Source: Nodularia sp. (in: cyanobacteria)
Lineage (GTDB): Bacteria > Cyanobacteriota > Cyanobacteriia > Cyanobacteriales > Nostocaceae
Direction of reading: 5' to 3'
Assembly: GCA_007692755.1 (NCBI GenBank)
Contig: REBL01000078.1
Location: 1-64,000, forward strand
Length of the DNA: 64,000 nt
Numbering within the stretch: the stretch's first letter is position 1; each line of letters starts with the position of its first letter. A program made the translations under genes and the position numbers. This document shows positions 15,004-22,818 of the stretch, in pieces. The notes under the pieces are model-generated. The model ran no database searches. It had not been told where the DNA came from and worked only from the letters and a program-made list of their open reading frames with translations.

Positions 15004-15366
15004 TCAGGCTCCTATTTTGGCTAGTTGTTTTTGGGCTTTGGTGTAGCTGTACTTGCTAAAGTCGTTGGGATTTTGGAGGATATAACCCCTCACTCTCTCG
15101 GAACGGCGTAACTGTGCCATTAACCGACCTACACGGCTCAAAACCCAGGCTTGATAAGGGCTGAGGGGTGATTCTCTGTCCCTACTCCCATCTGCTTTCT
15201 TGGGGTAGGCATCCCTAAAGCTGGTAATTCTCCAAAAAGCTATATTTTCCCAAGTGACTAAAGTAGATCGTGCGACTCCTAATAATTCAGCCAAGTGGGA
15301 TTTAGTAGCAGGAAAATCTAAAAATAAATCGTAATCTGTGGAATGCTTGCAGCGTCTCGGTTTCAT
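15004..15366 (-). CDS. HTH protein, first gene of the minus-strand operon
   Basis: This 120-residue basic protein has a clear helix-turn-helix at about residues 24-44 (SHLAELLGVARSTLVTWENI), a Gly/Lys-rich turn, and a second helical half (PYQAWVLSRVGRLMAQLRRS). It is the promoter-proximal gene of the 9.7-15.4 kb operon. Two 18-bp direct repeats (15368-15385, 15400-15417) lie immediately upstream of its ATG, in a good position for autoregulation. Confidence 0.6.
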   Translation of the reverse strand: MKPRRCKHSTDYDLFLDFPATKSHLAELLGVARSTLVTWENIAFWRITSFRDAYPKKADGSRDRESPLSPYQAWVLSRVGRLMAQLRRSERVRGYILQNPNDFSKYSYTKAQKQLAKIGA

Positions 15367-15367
15367 G

Positions 15368-15417
15368 GGTCATACAGTAATCAATTTAAATCGGTATATG
15401 GTCATATAGCAATCAAT
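15368..15417. promoter_or_regulatory. Two 18-bp direct repeats upstream of the operon
   Basis: GGTCATACAGTAATCAAT (15368-15385) and GGTCATATAGCAATCAAT (15400-15417) match at 16 of 18 positions and are spaced 32 bp, about three helical turns. They adjoin the start of the HTH gene and are probably its operator sites. Confidence 0.55.
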
Positions 15418-15551
15418 AGCAGTATGGGTTATTGTGTCGCGTCAATTCTTCAAAAGCCTTTCGCCGCAAAGAATTACAGGCTAGTTTTGGGGGATATCGG
15501 GACTCAATCAGTATTTGGTTGCTGTTTGATTAGCTATGCTGTTATGATAGC

Positions 15552-15571
15552 GACAGGTGTCGCCACCTGTC
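15552..15571. promoter_or_regulatory. Palindrome GACAGGTG/CACCTGTC in the divergent region
   Basis: Perfect 8-bp arms with a TCGC centre lie about 77 bases before the plus-strand ribbon-helix-helix gene at 15648. Such proteins usually bind short palindromes and repress themselves, so this is a candidate operator. A transcript hairpin is the alternative. Confidence 0.45.
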
Positions 15572-15647
15572 AACATATTTATAAAACCAAAGACAGTTTA
15601 GGCAAAAGGAGCGAAAATAATAGTTACCTGATGACACCTATATATTT

Positions 15648-15794
15648 ATGCCTTCTACTAAGCCTAGAATTACCATCCGAGTATCACAGGAGGAAATGAA
15701 AGAATTACAAAGTGCGGCTGATGAAGAATACCGCACTGTACCAGCACTAGTTTTAACTTTGGTAAAAAAATTTTTAGATGATAGACGTAAATAA
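15648..15794 (+). CDS. Ribbon-helix-helix (CopG/Arc-like) DNA-binding protein
   Basis: A 48-residue gene, ATG 15648 to TAA 15794, encodes a beta strand (KPRITIRVSQEE) followed by two helices (MKELQSAADEE and VPALVLTLVKKFLDDRRK), the classic ribbon-helix-helix plan. It is transcribed divergently from the large minus-strand operon. A perfect palindrome at 15552-15571 is a plausible binding site. It could be a copy-number or operon repressor. Confidence 0.6.
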   Translation: MPSTKPRITIRVSQEEMKELQSAADEEYRTVPALVLTLVKKFLDDRRK

Positions 15795-15827
15795 AATTAA
15801 ATATTGCACCCAATCAGGAGTAAACCA

Positions 15828-16175
15828 ATGACAGACGCACAGCGCCTTAATCATTTTGAAGACGAATTAGACACAGTTAAGCAACTGCTAGTTGCTACAG
15901 CCAGATATGCGGAGTCGTCAGATCACAAAATTAATCGATTGATTGATAGGCAGGATGTGACCCAAAAACAGCTTGACGGTTTATCTGTAACCGTTCAGGT
16001 TATGGGCGAAAAAATTGAGCGATTTGTAGAAAATGCCAGCGATTTTATAGATACCACCAGGGCTAGGAACACCATTTTAGATGATGTAGTTCTGGAATTA
16101 AGAGATAGCCAAATTTCTACTAATGCTGCGATAGAAAGATTAGAGAGAATTTTAGAGCAATTACTTAGACAGTAA
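15828..16175 (+). CDS. Small coiled-coil protein of 115 residues
   Basis: The start ATG 15828 has AGGAG at 15816-15820; a start at 15804 has no such site. The protein is nearly all helical with heptad-like patterns (LNHFEDELDTVKQLLVATAR, then AAIERLERILEQLLRQ). It lacks membrane segments or motifs. Many cyanobacterial plasmids carry similar short coiled-coil genes. It is 33 bases downstream of the ribbon-helix-helix gene and probably cotranscribed. Confidence 0.6.
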   Translation: MTDAQRLNHFEDELDTVKQLLVATARYAESSDHKINRLIDRQDVTQKQLDGLSVTVQVMGEKIERFVENASDFIDTTRARNTILDDVVLELRDSQISTNAAIERLERILEQLLRQ

Positions 16176-16339
16176 ACTACCTACCACCAATAGAAACTAG
16201 AGACTGGTCTGTAGCTGCATCTGAAGAATATTGCCAGCGAATAGCCAAAAACACGGGTAGGCGACTGTTAGAAATAATTGATACAGAGGATGAACCCTTA
16301 CCAATAGTTTGTATTTTTGAGGATTACGCAGATGACTGA
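16172..16339 (+). other. Open frame without a standard start, possible small gene
   Basis: A frame opening after TAG (16166-16168) encodes about 55 residues with DWSVAASEEYCQRIAKNTGR and PLPIVCIFEDYADD. The composition looks protein-like and its TGA (16337-16339) overlaps the next ATG at 16332 as ATGACTGA, a coupling-type junction. There is no ATG, GTG or TTG in frame. Either it uses an unusual start, or it is a fragment cut off from an earlier start. Confidence 0.3.
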
Positions 16340-16601
16340 AACAGCAACTCTAATACCCCTAATTACATTTATTCCCATTTTCACAGCGATTAGCGATTGC
16401 CTTCGGCACTGCGCTCCGCGCAATCGCAATTGGTTACGGTTCAAAGAACTGGAACTAGAGTTTGCCGATAATTACGGCGTAGAAACTTGGGCAGATGTTT
16501 TTAATTTTCGGGTGATGCCAGCGTTAGAACCCGAAGCTAAGAGATGGCTGCTAATTCAAAAATCCAGCTCAGGCATAAAATCTGTCAAAATTTTGGAGTA
16601 A
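16332..16601 (+). CDS. Unknown 89-residue protein carrying an in-frame repeat insertion
   Basis: From ATG 16332 the protein has a hydrophobic start (TLIPLITFIPIFTAI) and a compact end (KELELEFADNYGVETW, FRVMPALEPEAKRWLL). Bases 16398-16424 are a 27-base repeat unit inside a HIP1 site. It adds nine codons (about CLRHCAPRN) without shifting the frame, and removing it leaves AISDRNWLRF. Whether the protein tolerates this is unknown. No family recognised. Confidence 0.5.
   Translation: MTETATLIPLITFIPIFTAISDCLRHCAPRNRNWLRFKELELEFADNYGVETWADVFNFRVMPALEPEAKRWLLIQKSSSGIKSVKILE
16393..16427. repeat. 35-bp HIP1-nested repeat within a CDS
   Basis: GCGAT, 27 inserted bases (CTTCGGCACTGCGCTCCGCG in the middle), then CGC. 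The site at 21478-21512 is its reverse complement with one difference. The ends GCGATTGC/GCAATCGC are inverted repeats. Confidence 0.7.
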
Positions 16602-16685
16602 AACTCCCTCCATGACAGTGAAAAATGCCGTGTCAAGCATTACTATCAATATAGGTATTATTAATATGGATATCTGGTCACTCGA

Positions 16686-17408
16686 ATGTTGTCGATGAAA
16701 GACCCACCTCCCGATTTTCAACTGCCGCCGCACAATGAAGCGGCGTTAGAGATGCTTAGGGAGGCGAAAAATGCTGACTCAGCTCTGGTGTTGGCGGTGG
16801 GTGGCTCTGCATTGGCTACAGGCGCAATGATTCCGGCGGGCTTGCTGCTTTTTGGGTGTGCTTACAAACCCTTAGTACGCATTGAAAAGATTGCACGACT
16901 GGAAAAATTGACAGCCCTACTTCTGGAAGAGTTCAAAAGCGAAGGCATAGAAGTCTTTCCGGTGCTGAAGCCCACAGACAAGAATCCCATTGACTTGTTT
17001 ATCAGGTTTCCACGAAAAACACACTTGTTTATCTCCATTCGTTCGCGGGGAGATAGTCAGGTGGTATACAACGAAAAAAGGGAAATTTTACAGGTAAAAA
17101 AGAAAAATAAACAGGGTTTAACAACGTGGAAACCCTGTCCACTGGTTGAGTTATCAGACTACGAAAGATGGCTCAACAAAAACCGCGAGTTGTTTTGGAT
17201 GACCTCGAAAGAGGCGATCAAAACACCCGCAGCCAAAGTTCTGGTTTTATGGCCTCCTACCCAGGCTGACCCAAATCATAATGATCATCTTTATACTGAG
17301 ATGGGAAGTATGAGGATTTTGGCGCTCAGGAGAAAAGGCACTGCCTTTGTCATTCAGTCGGAAGAAATAACCGAGTTTATCAGGGCTTGGTTAGCCAGAT
17401 ACCAATAG
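16686..17408 (+). CDS. Unknown 240-residue protein with one membrane segment
   Basis: A proline-rich start is followed by a hydrophobic segment (LVLAVGGSALATGAMIPAGL, about 34-53) and then a soluble domain. IDLFIRFPRKTHLFISIRSR and QVVYNEKREILQVKKK recall nuclease-like beta-sheet folds with a central acidic/basic pair, but I cannot place it in a family. The end (EEITEFIRAWLARY) resembles the tail of NERD-type domains. ATG 16686 or the ATG nine bases later are both possible. Neighbours are small plasmid genes and the primase-helicase. Confidence 0.5.
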   Translation: MLSMKDPPPDFQLPPHNEAALEMLREAKNADSALVLAVGGSALATGAMIPAGLLLFGCAYKPLVRIEKIARLEKLTALLLEEFKSEGIEVFPVLKPTDKNPIDLFIRFPRKTHLFISIRSRGDSQVVYNEKREILQVKKKNKQGLTTWKPCPLVELSDYERWLNKNRELFWMTSKEAIKTPAAKVLVLWPPTQADPNHNDHLYTEMGSMRILALRRKGTAFVIQSEEITEFIRAWLARYQ

Positions 17409-17719
17409 GAGAAATGGCGAAAACCCCTTGGTTCTCGATGAGACACAGGAGTTTTCAAAGTCGATCCAATTGCTGGAATTGGAGAATTGGAGCTGGGATT
17501 GGGTTTTGACAGGCCTAATTAATATCCCTAACAGCAATCTTATCTTAGATTTTGAGCTGTAAAGCTATTGTAACAAAACCATGTCACAGTGGCGAACTCA
17601 GACAAAAAAAGCGATTCAGAAATTTTCACCTTTGAGATTGACGAACGTTTGTACTAAAAGATGACTGCCACAGGACAGCTCCAATTCCTCCCCAATACAC
17701 ACTAAGGAGGATTGGTCAA
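17409..17719. other. Intergenic stretch before the primase-helicase gene
   Basis: No gene longer than about 27 codons is seen. It contains short GGAATTGGAGAATTGGAG-type repeats near 17473-17500 and ends with TAAGGAGG (17703-17710), an excellent ribosome-binding site for the ATG at 17720. Confidence 0.5.
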
Positions 17720-20700
17720 ATGTCAGAACAAGTATTTCAAGTCTCAACCACCAACAACCAGCCAGTAGAAGGTGACCAAGCCCCGTTGGGGCGGGGTGTA
17801 GGGTTTGGGGTGTGGGGTGTAGGGGAAGAAATAGCCCCAACAACCAGTGGCTCACAAGCCTCGTCTTCTCAAGACGATTGTATTGGTGGGGGTTCCAAGC
17901 CTCGACCAATACCTTCTTCCCTACACCCTACCCCCTACCCCCTACACCCTATTTGTGACAAACAAGATCAATCATCTACCCCATTCAGTGCTAGACCTGC
18001 ACAACCGCAGCTGCATCATCCGTTGAATTCCGAACTGACTCCATTCGATATTCGCAACCACATTGATTCCCTGACTCCAGCAAAGGAAAAAAATAAATAT
18101 ATCTGTCCAGTTTGCGAGGGGCATAACCTCAGCATCCACCCTCAGACTGGCAAGTACCAATGTTTCAATGGGTGCGAGTGTAAGGATATCCGGGAAGCAA
18201 TTCGACCTTGGGCGGAAGTGGTCAGCAGTAATGCCAACAACCAAACGAGGTTTATCGCTCCCATTCGGGCGAAAACAGTCGAGCCAATTGCGGCACCACT
18301 CCCTACTAAACTCCATAATAAACTTCCTAGTCAGCCGTTAGCGATCGCTCGACTGAGTAAAGTTGCTTCCGATATCCCACTCCCTAGTCAGCCGCTAGCG
18401 ATCGCTCGACTGAGTAAAGTTCCTTTAGATATCCCACAACCCACCAAACCGCACCACATACCCAAGTCTGTCACATCTCAGTTTGAGAAAAAGCAAGCCA
18501 CAGCAGCAGAATTAACCCAAATTTCCGCGATCGTCTACGACTATGGTGATGGGAAACAGACCACCAGGTGGCAATGCCCTTGTGAAGCTGAATCAAAAGG
18601 GGCGATCAAAACCTTTACAACTTTACGCCATATCGACGGCAAACCCCACTACAACAAAGGTGATTATCCTTGGAAAGCTTACCGTCAAGATGAAGCCATT
18701 ACAGCCATGATGGCAACGATTCTTGAGGGTATGGAAGTGGAGCAGGAAGTTATACCGGTGATTTTATGGCAAGAAGGCGAGAAGTGTGTAGAAGCTGCTA
18801 GGGGTGAAAGATTAGCGAGTATTAGCGTCATGGGCAACGGTGCGGAAGCAGATCAAGTTTTTGCCATGAACCAATTAAAATCAAGGATGGGTGATGAAGA
18901 ATTTATCATTGCTTATCTTGCCGATAATGATAGCACTGGCCAGAAAAAAGCCCATAAGCTGGCTAAATTAGCGGCTAAAGCTGGTGTGCATTTTGTCGCC
19001 ATAGACTTAAAATCAATTCATCCCAATTTATGTGATAAAGGGGATATAGTTGATCTTCTCAAATCTGGCATGGACGGAGACAAATTAGCAAGCGAAATAC
19101 TCAAGCAAATAGCAGCTATCAGGCAAAAACAATCCGAACCATCAGATGATCTGGATATACCCGACTCAGGCGATCCACATAGTACATTCTTGCAGCAAGG
19201 GTTCAAATTTTTATACGGTGACAAGCCTTGGGTATCGGCTGAGAATAAGCTTTATTTCTGGGATGGGACACATTATAAAAATTCTCCTGATTCAGTGGAG
19301 CGGCCACGAATTGCGAGTTACTGCAACAGCTATTGCACCACAGATGATAAAGGTAATCTAGTATTCCCTTATGCCAAGCCCAGCAAGGTTAAAGAGTTGT
19401 TAGAGTGGGCAAAGTTCCGCGTTGAAATTGACCCCACATTACTTAACCCTCCTGGGGTCAACTGTATCAATGGGGTGGTTTGTATTAAGTGGATTATGAG
19501 AAACCCTATGCCAACATTAGAGCAACATAATCCAACCAAGCATTATTTCACCTATGAGCCATTAATTAAGTATGACCCTAACGCTGATCCTACAGAGTGC
19601 GATCGCCTTCTAGCTTGTTTGGATGAACAGCAGCAACAAATCCTACTCAGGAATTTGGGCGCTAGTCTTGATTTGGAAGAGGTGCGGAAGATTAGAGGAA
19701 GAGAGATTAAATTGCTTTTGGCTTGCGGTCTAGGTTCTAACGGTAAGGATGCCTTGAGGCAAGTGGTGTCTATCATTTACGGCAATCAAGCAATTACCAG
19801 TTGTAGTTTAGCTGATTTCTCAAACTATGACGATGGCAGAAAATTTTCCTTAGCTCCACTGATGAATAGCCGAGTTAATTGGGCATCAGAGAACCCACAA
19901 ACAGCAAGACTTGATCGGATTCAATCGTTAAAGTTGTTTGCCACTGGCAACGTTTTACACTCCGAGCGCAAAGGTAAAGACCATTTAGAATTTATCCCCA
20001 AAGCTGTGGGACTGTTTAATTTAAATGAAACACCAAGTCTACATGGAACCATCCAAGCGATCCAAGATAGAATCGCCCCTCTGAAGTTTCTCAAAACATT
20101 TAAATCCAATCCAGATCCAGACAACCCGAACGAACTGCAAGCCGATCCACGGTTTGCCTATGATATCGATTTTGTGCGGGAAAAAGTAGCGCCAGCATTT
20201 TTAAATAAGATGCTGGCAGGGTTAACAGCGCTGGTATCTGAGGGAATTGATTATAGCTGCACTGCTGAGGTATTTTCCTCAATGCAGAAAGAGAATAATC
20301 ATCTATTCCAGTTTGCTGAGGATTGTAGCTTGGGCTATCGCAATGATGGGGAGATGTCAGCTAAAGTGCTGTGGTCTACGCTAGAGCAATGGTACAAGGA
20401 CTCAGGGACATTGGTAGAAGAGGATGGCGGCCGCAAAGTTTGGATTGATCAGGTTCGCCCCTCGGATAAAAATGTCAAGGGTATAAACCAAGTTATCCCC
20501 CGCATCTTGCAATTATTTCCGAAGGCAAGCAAAGCCACTCGCTATGATGAAACGTCAAAACGGTCGATTCCTATCATCAAGGGCATAGGGTTTATTAAGT
20601 CAGAATGGGATGGTCAACCAGCAGCAGTTCATCAACCAGCAGCAGTTCATCAACCAGTGGCAGTTCATCAACCAGCAGCAGTTCATCAACCAGTGACAGT

Positions 20701-21169
20701 TCATCAACCAGTGGAAGTTCATCAACCAGTGGAAGTGGAAAGCGCGACTGTATTACTCAAAACCGCTACTTCATGGGCTGAAATTAGCGGCCGAATACTT
20801 CAAAGCTTGATGGATCAGGCTTGGCAATGCCTTAGCCAAGATGAAAAAGCTAGGCTACATCAGATGTATGCTGATTTTCAGCAACCCGCAGCAGTTGAGC
20901 AACCCGCAGTAACCAATAGCGAAGAGGCTATAAAAATTGTTGATGCTGCGATCGCTCAAGCCGATCCCAATTTTACAACGGCAGACTTAAACTTCCAAAC
21001 CCCTGTAGGCAGGTGGAAAAAGCGATTATGTACAGCGATGTCCATCAGTTCTGAAGTGGCAAGAATTATCCTTACTAGTGAAGAACTACAGCGAATACTG
21101 CCAAATGTTCTAGCTGTTATGCCTAACGACATTTCAAATCAATATCGCCAGCTACTTGAGTCCAAATAA
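17720..21169 (+). CDS. Large primase-helicase (Toprim plus P4/D5-type SF3 helicase), likely replication protein
   Basis: This 1149-residue protein should prime and unwind plasmid DNA. A zinc finger (YICPVCEGHN, then CFNGCECKDI) lies near residues 130-155. A Toprim-like region follows (LWQEGEKCVEAARG, YLADNDSTGQKKAHKLA, about 340-430). The P4/D5-type helicase has its P-loop in CGLGSNGKDALRQ (about 668-680), later NWASENPQ and LFNLNETPSL. The C-terminal part holds an 18-bp minisatellite coding VHQPAA/VHQPVA repeats (about residues 967-1005) and a helical end. Three repeat insertions (17791-17950, 18326-18439, 20621-20735) enlarge linkers without breaking the frame. The start has a strong TAAGGAGG. 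It is the best candidate replication enzyme for the iteron region. Confidence 0.75.
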   Translation: MSEQVFQVSTTNNQPVEGDQAPLGRGVGFGVWGVGEEIAPTTSGSQASSSQDDCIGGGSKPRPIPSSLHPTPYPLHPICDKQDQSSTPFSARPAQPQLHHPLNSELTPFDIRNHIDSLTPAKEKNKYICPVCEGHNLSIHPQTGKYQCFNGCECKDIREAIRPWAEVVSSNANNQTRFIAPIRAKTVEPIAAPLPTKLHNKLPSQPLAIARLSKVASDIPLPSQPLAIARLSKVPLDIPQPTKPHHIPKSVTSQFEKKQATAAELTQISAIVYDYGDGKQTTRWQCPCEAESKGAIKTFTTLRHIDGKPHYNKGDYPWKAYRQDEAITAMMATILEGMEVEQEVIPVILWQEGEKCVEAARGERLASISVMGNGAEADQVFAMNQLKSRMGDEEFIIAYLADNDSTGQKKAHKLAKLAAKAGVHFVAIDLKSIHPNLCDKGDIVDLLKSGMDGDKLASEILKQIAAIRQKQSEPSDDLDIPDSGDPHSTFLQQGFKFLYGDKPWVSAENKLYFWDGTHYKNSPDSVERPRIASYCNSYCTTDDKGNLVFPYAKPSKVKELLEWAKFRVEIDPTLLNPPGVNCINGVVCIKWIMRNPMPTLEQHNPTKHYFTYEPLIKYDPNADPTECDRLLACLDEQQQQILLRNLGASLDLEEVRKIRGREIKLLLACGLGSNGKDALRQVVSIIYGNQAITSCSLADFSNYDDGRKFSLAPLMNSRVNWASENPQTARLDRIQSLKLFATGNVLHSERKGKDHLEFIPKAVGLFNLNETPSLHGTIQAIQDRIAPLKFLKTFKSNPDPDNPNELQADPRFAYDIDFVREKVAPAFLNKMLAGLTALVSEGIDYSCTAEVFSSMQKENNHLFQFAEDCSLGYRNDGEMSAKVLWSTLEQWYKDSGTLVEEDGGRKVWIDQVRPSDKNVKGINQVIPRILQLFPKASKATRYDETSKRSIPIIKGIGFIKSEWDGQPAAVHQPAAVHQPVAVHQPAAVHQPVTVHQPVEVHQPVEVESATVLLKTATSWAEISGRILQSLMDQAWQCLSQDEKARLHQMYADFQQPAAVEQPAVTNSEEAIKIVDAAIAQADPNFTTADLNFQTPVGRWKKRLCTAMSISSEVARIILTSEELQRILPNVLAVMPNDISNQYRQLLESK
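17791..17950. repeat. Inverted GGGTGTAGGG repeat element inside the primase gene
   Basis: A G-rich arm (about 17791-17827, GGTGTAGGGTTTGGGGTGTG) is mirrored by a C-rich arm (17916-17950, CCTACACCCTACCCCCTACC) about 90 bases later. Both are translated into a glycine/proline-rich stretch that is unrelated to primases. GGGTGTGGGG-type palindromic elements are common in Nostocales intergenic DNA, so this is probably an in-frame insertion into the 5' end of the gene. Confidence 0.6.
18326..18439 (+). repeat. 57-bp tandem duplication in the primase gene
   Basis: Two copies beginning CCTAGTCAGCCG, each with a HIP1 site and CGACTGAGTAAAGTT, start at 18326 and 18383. They encode two 19-residue units containing PSQPLAIARLSKV in the linker between zinc finger and Toprim part. 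Confidence 0.8.
20621..20735 (+). repeat. 18-bp minisatellite in the primase gene
   Basis: About six tandem units of GCAGCAGTTCATCAACCA and variants (GTGGCAGTTCATCAACCA) encode a VHQPAA-type hexapeptide repeat. Slippage here would change length in multiples of six residues. Confidence 0.8.
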
Positions 21170-21187
21170 TTTGTGGTATTTAAGCCT

Positions 21188-21235
21188 CGTTGACACTCCC
21201 CGCTATAAATCGACGGGGATTCTTGGTTCAACGAA
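21188..21235. mobile_element. IS200/IS605-type end remnant
   Basis: TTGACACTCCCC, a stem with CGACGGGGATTC, then TTGGTTCAACGAA is the pattern seen beside TnpB genes in many cyanobacteria. No tnpA or tnpB is intact here. A weaker relative (TTGACATCCTCTCCCGCTAA) lies near 27182. I regard it as a leftover end. Confidence 0.4.
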
Positions 21236-21477
21236 ACCACTTAACCTAGAGTAATTGCGTCGTCTAAACCAGAGGTGGGATTCTCACCTTGCGTTAATTC
21301 GGGTATGCCCTACCCTATTTGCATGAGTGAGTGCAAGTCCTGTTTAGTTTGAAACAATTTGTTTCAAACTCCTGATTCCTCAGATCCCTGACTGTCTAAT
21401 TAGTATATTTGTGCTTATCCCTTAACGATTATGGTGGGGTTTAAGCTGGTAAATCCGTTACTGAAAAAGTTGATGGT

Positions 21478-21512
21478 GCGATTGCGCGGAGCGCAGTGCC
21501 GGAGGCAATCGC
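21478..21512. repeat. 35-bp HIP1-nested repeat, intergenic copy
   Basis: GCGAT, 27 bases (GCGCGGAGCGCAGTGCCGGA in the middle), then CGC. It is the reverse complement of 16393-16427 except for one base. Confidence 0.7.
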
Positions 21513-21753
21513 AGTATGATTAGTAATAGGTATAACCTAAATCCCTATTAAGTTTGCTGTTTGAAATATCTGTTATGTCAGGTAAAAATTTTCAGGTGAT
21601 CCGCCTCTGGTGCTTATGAAGAATTTCATAAAGGCAGTTACACGCAGCAGTAAGGCAATGTAAGATAACGGGGAATCGGGTATTTACTCACATCTTGCCT
21701 TGTCCTGCGCCCAGTAATACAATAGTACTATTATATTGCAGTAAATTAACAAA

Positions 21754-22818
21754 ATGAAAGGAGAGTTGCTCAAACGGCTATTTAGAGCGATCGCCAGTGA
21801 AGATCAAACTGCGATCCAAAGTATGCTATCTGTAGTCGTTGAAGAAGAGCGTAAAAAAGGACACTCTCTCCTCGCTGAACAACTCGAAAATATTACCCAC
21901 AAAAGTAGTCGTCAATCTCCTCGCCTTGCACCAGAGAAGTCAACACTTTCGCCTAATATATCTCGTGATGTAATTCCAACTACATCTTCTACGGAAACTA
22001 TTTCAAAGACATCTGACGCTCACTCCCTAACTCTGCTGTCAAGTAAGCAGCGTTTTAACCATCCGTTCATTGTTACGATTCCTAGAGAGCGTTTGCGACA
22101 CCACATGATTCTTTCAGATGTTGTGGAAGATCGTTTTCGTCGTATCGAAAGAGAATATGTTGCTCGTGACCGATTGGCTCATCACGGTTTACGCTACCGC
22201 CAAAAAATTTTACTCTACGGTACTCCCGGTTGCGGAAAAACGATGGGGGCTGAACGTTTAGCTTGGAATACAGGACTGACTCTTGTAAAAGTACGCTTTG
22301 ATGCAATGGTTTCTTCATTTTTGGGGGAAACTGCAACTAATTTGCGCGAAGTATTTGAAACAGCATCTCAAACTCCTTGTTTGTTGTTTATTGATGAATG
22401 TGATGCGATCGCTAAATCACGGGAAGATGTTCAGGAAGTTGGCGAAATTAAACGAGTTGTTAATACTTTTTTACAATTACTTGATGAATACGAAGCTTCA
22501 AATGGATTGCTTGTTGCTGCCACAAACCTGACTAAATTTCTGGATGAAGCAGTATGGCGACGATTTGATGACGTAATAGAAGTGCCAAAGCCTACAAGAG
22601 CAGAAATTGAAGCTATATTAAAACAGACACTTTCCTCAGTTGAGATTGGCATAATCAACTGGGAAAAGATTGTGCAAAAACTGGATAAACTTTCAGCTGC
22701 ACAGATTGTTCGAGTTGCTCAAGATGCTGCCAAACGCGCCATCCTTGATCGAGAAGAACTTGTCATCCAAGAACACTTCGAGGCATCTATCAAAGACGTT
22801 GTAGCTTCTCATGTCTGA
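21754..22818 (+). CDS. ietA: AAA ATPase of an IetAS-type pair
   Basis: This 354-residue protein has a helical N-terminal region (about 1-100), then one AAA module: Walker A GTPGCGKT (156-163), Walker B LLFIDECDAI (210-219), sensor-1 AATN (255-258) and an arginine pair WRRFD (268-272). The ORF overlaps the subtilase gene by eight bases. An AAA ATPase followed by a subtilisin-like protease is the IetAS arrangement, first described as a stability/incompatibility system on an Agrobacterium Ti plasmid and later reported to give anti-phage defence. The ATPase is thought to control the protease. Here it may act as plasmid-addiction module, defence, or both. Confidence 0.8.
   Translation: MKGELLKRLFRAIASEDQTAIQSMLSVVVEEERKKGHSLLAEQLENITHKSSRQSPRLAPEKSTLSPNISRDVIPTTSSTETISKTSDAHSLTLLSSKQRFNHPFIVTIPRERLRHHMILSDVVEDRFRRIEREYVARDRLAHHGLRYRQKILLYGTPGCGKTMGAERLAWNTGLTLVKVRFDAMVSSFLGETATNLREVFETASQTPCLLFIDECDAIAKSREDVQEVGEIKRVVNTFLQLLDEYEASNGLLVAATNLTKFLDEAVWRRFDDVIEVPKPTRAEIEAILKQTLSSVEIGIINWEKIVQKLDKLSAAQIVRVAQDAAKRAILDREELVIQEHFEASIKDVVASHV

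Larger units (their letters stand above)
21170..21753. other. Intergenic stretch with transposon-end-like and dispersed repeats
   Basis: No gene is seen. It contains a sequence resembling IS200/IS605-type ends (21188-21235), a 10-bp hairpin GTTTGAAACA/TGTTTCAAAC near 21350-21372, a HIP1-nested repeat (21478-21512) and, near 21720, the AT-rich leader of the AAA ATPase gene. Confidence 0.5.
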
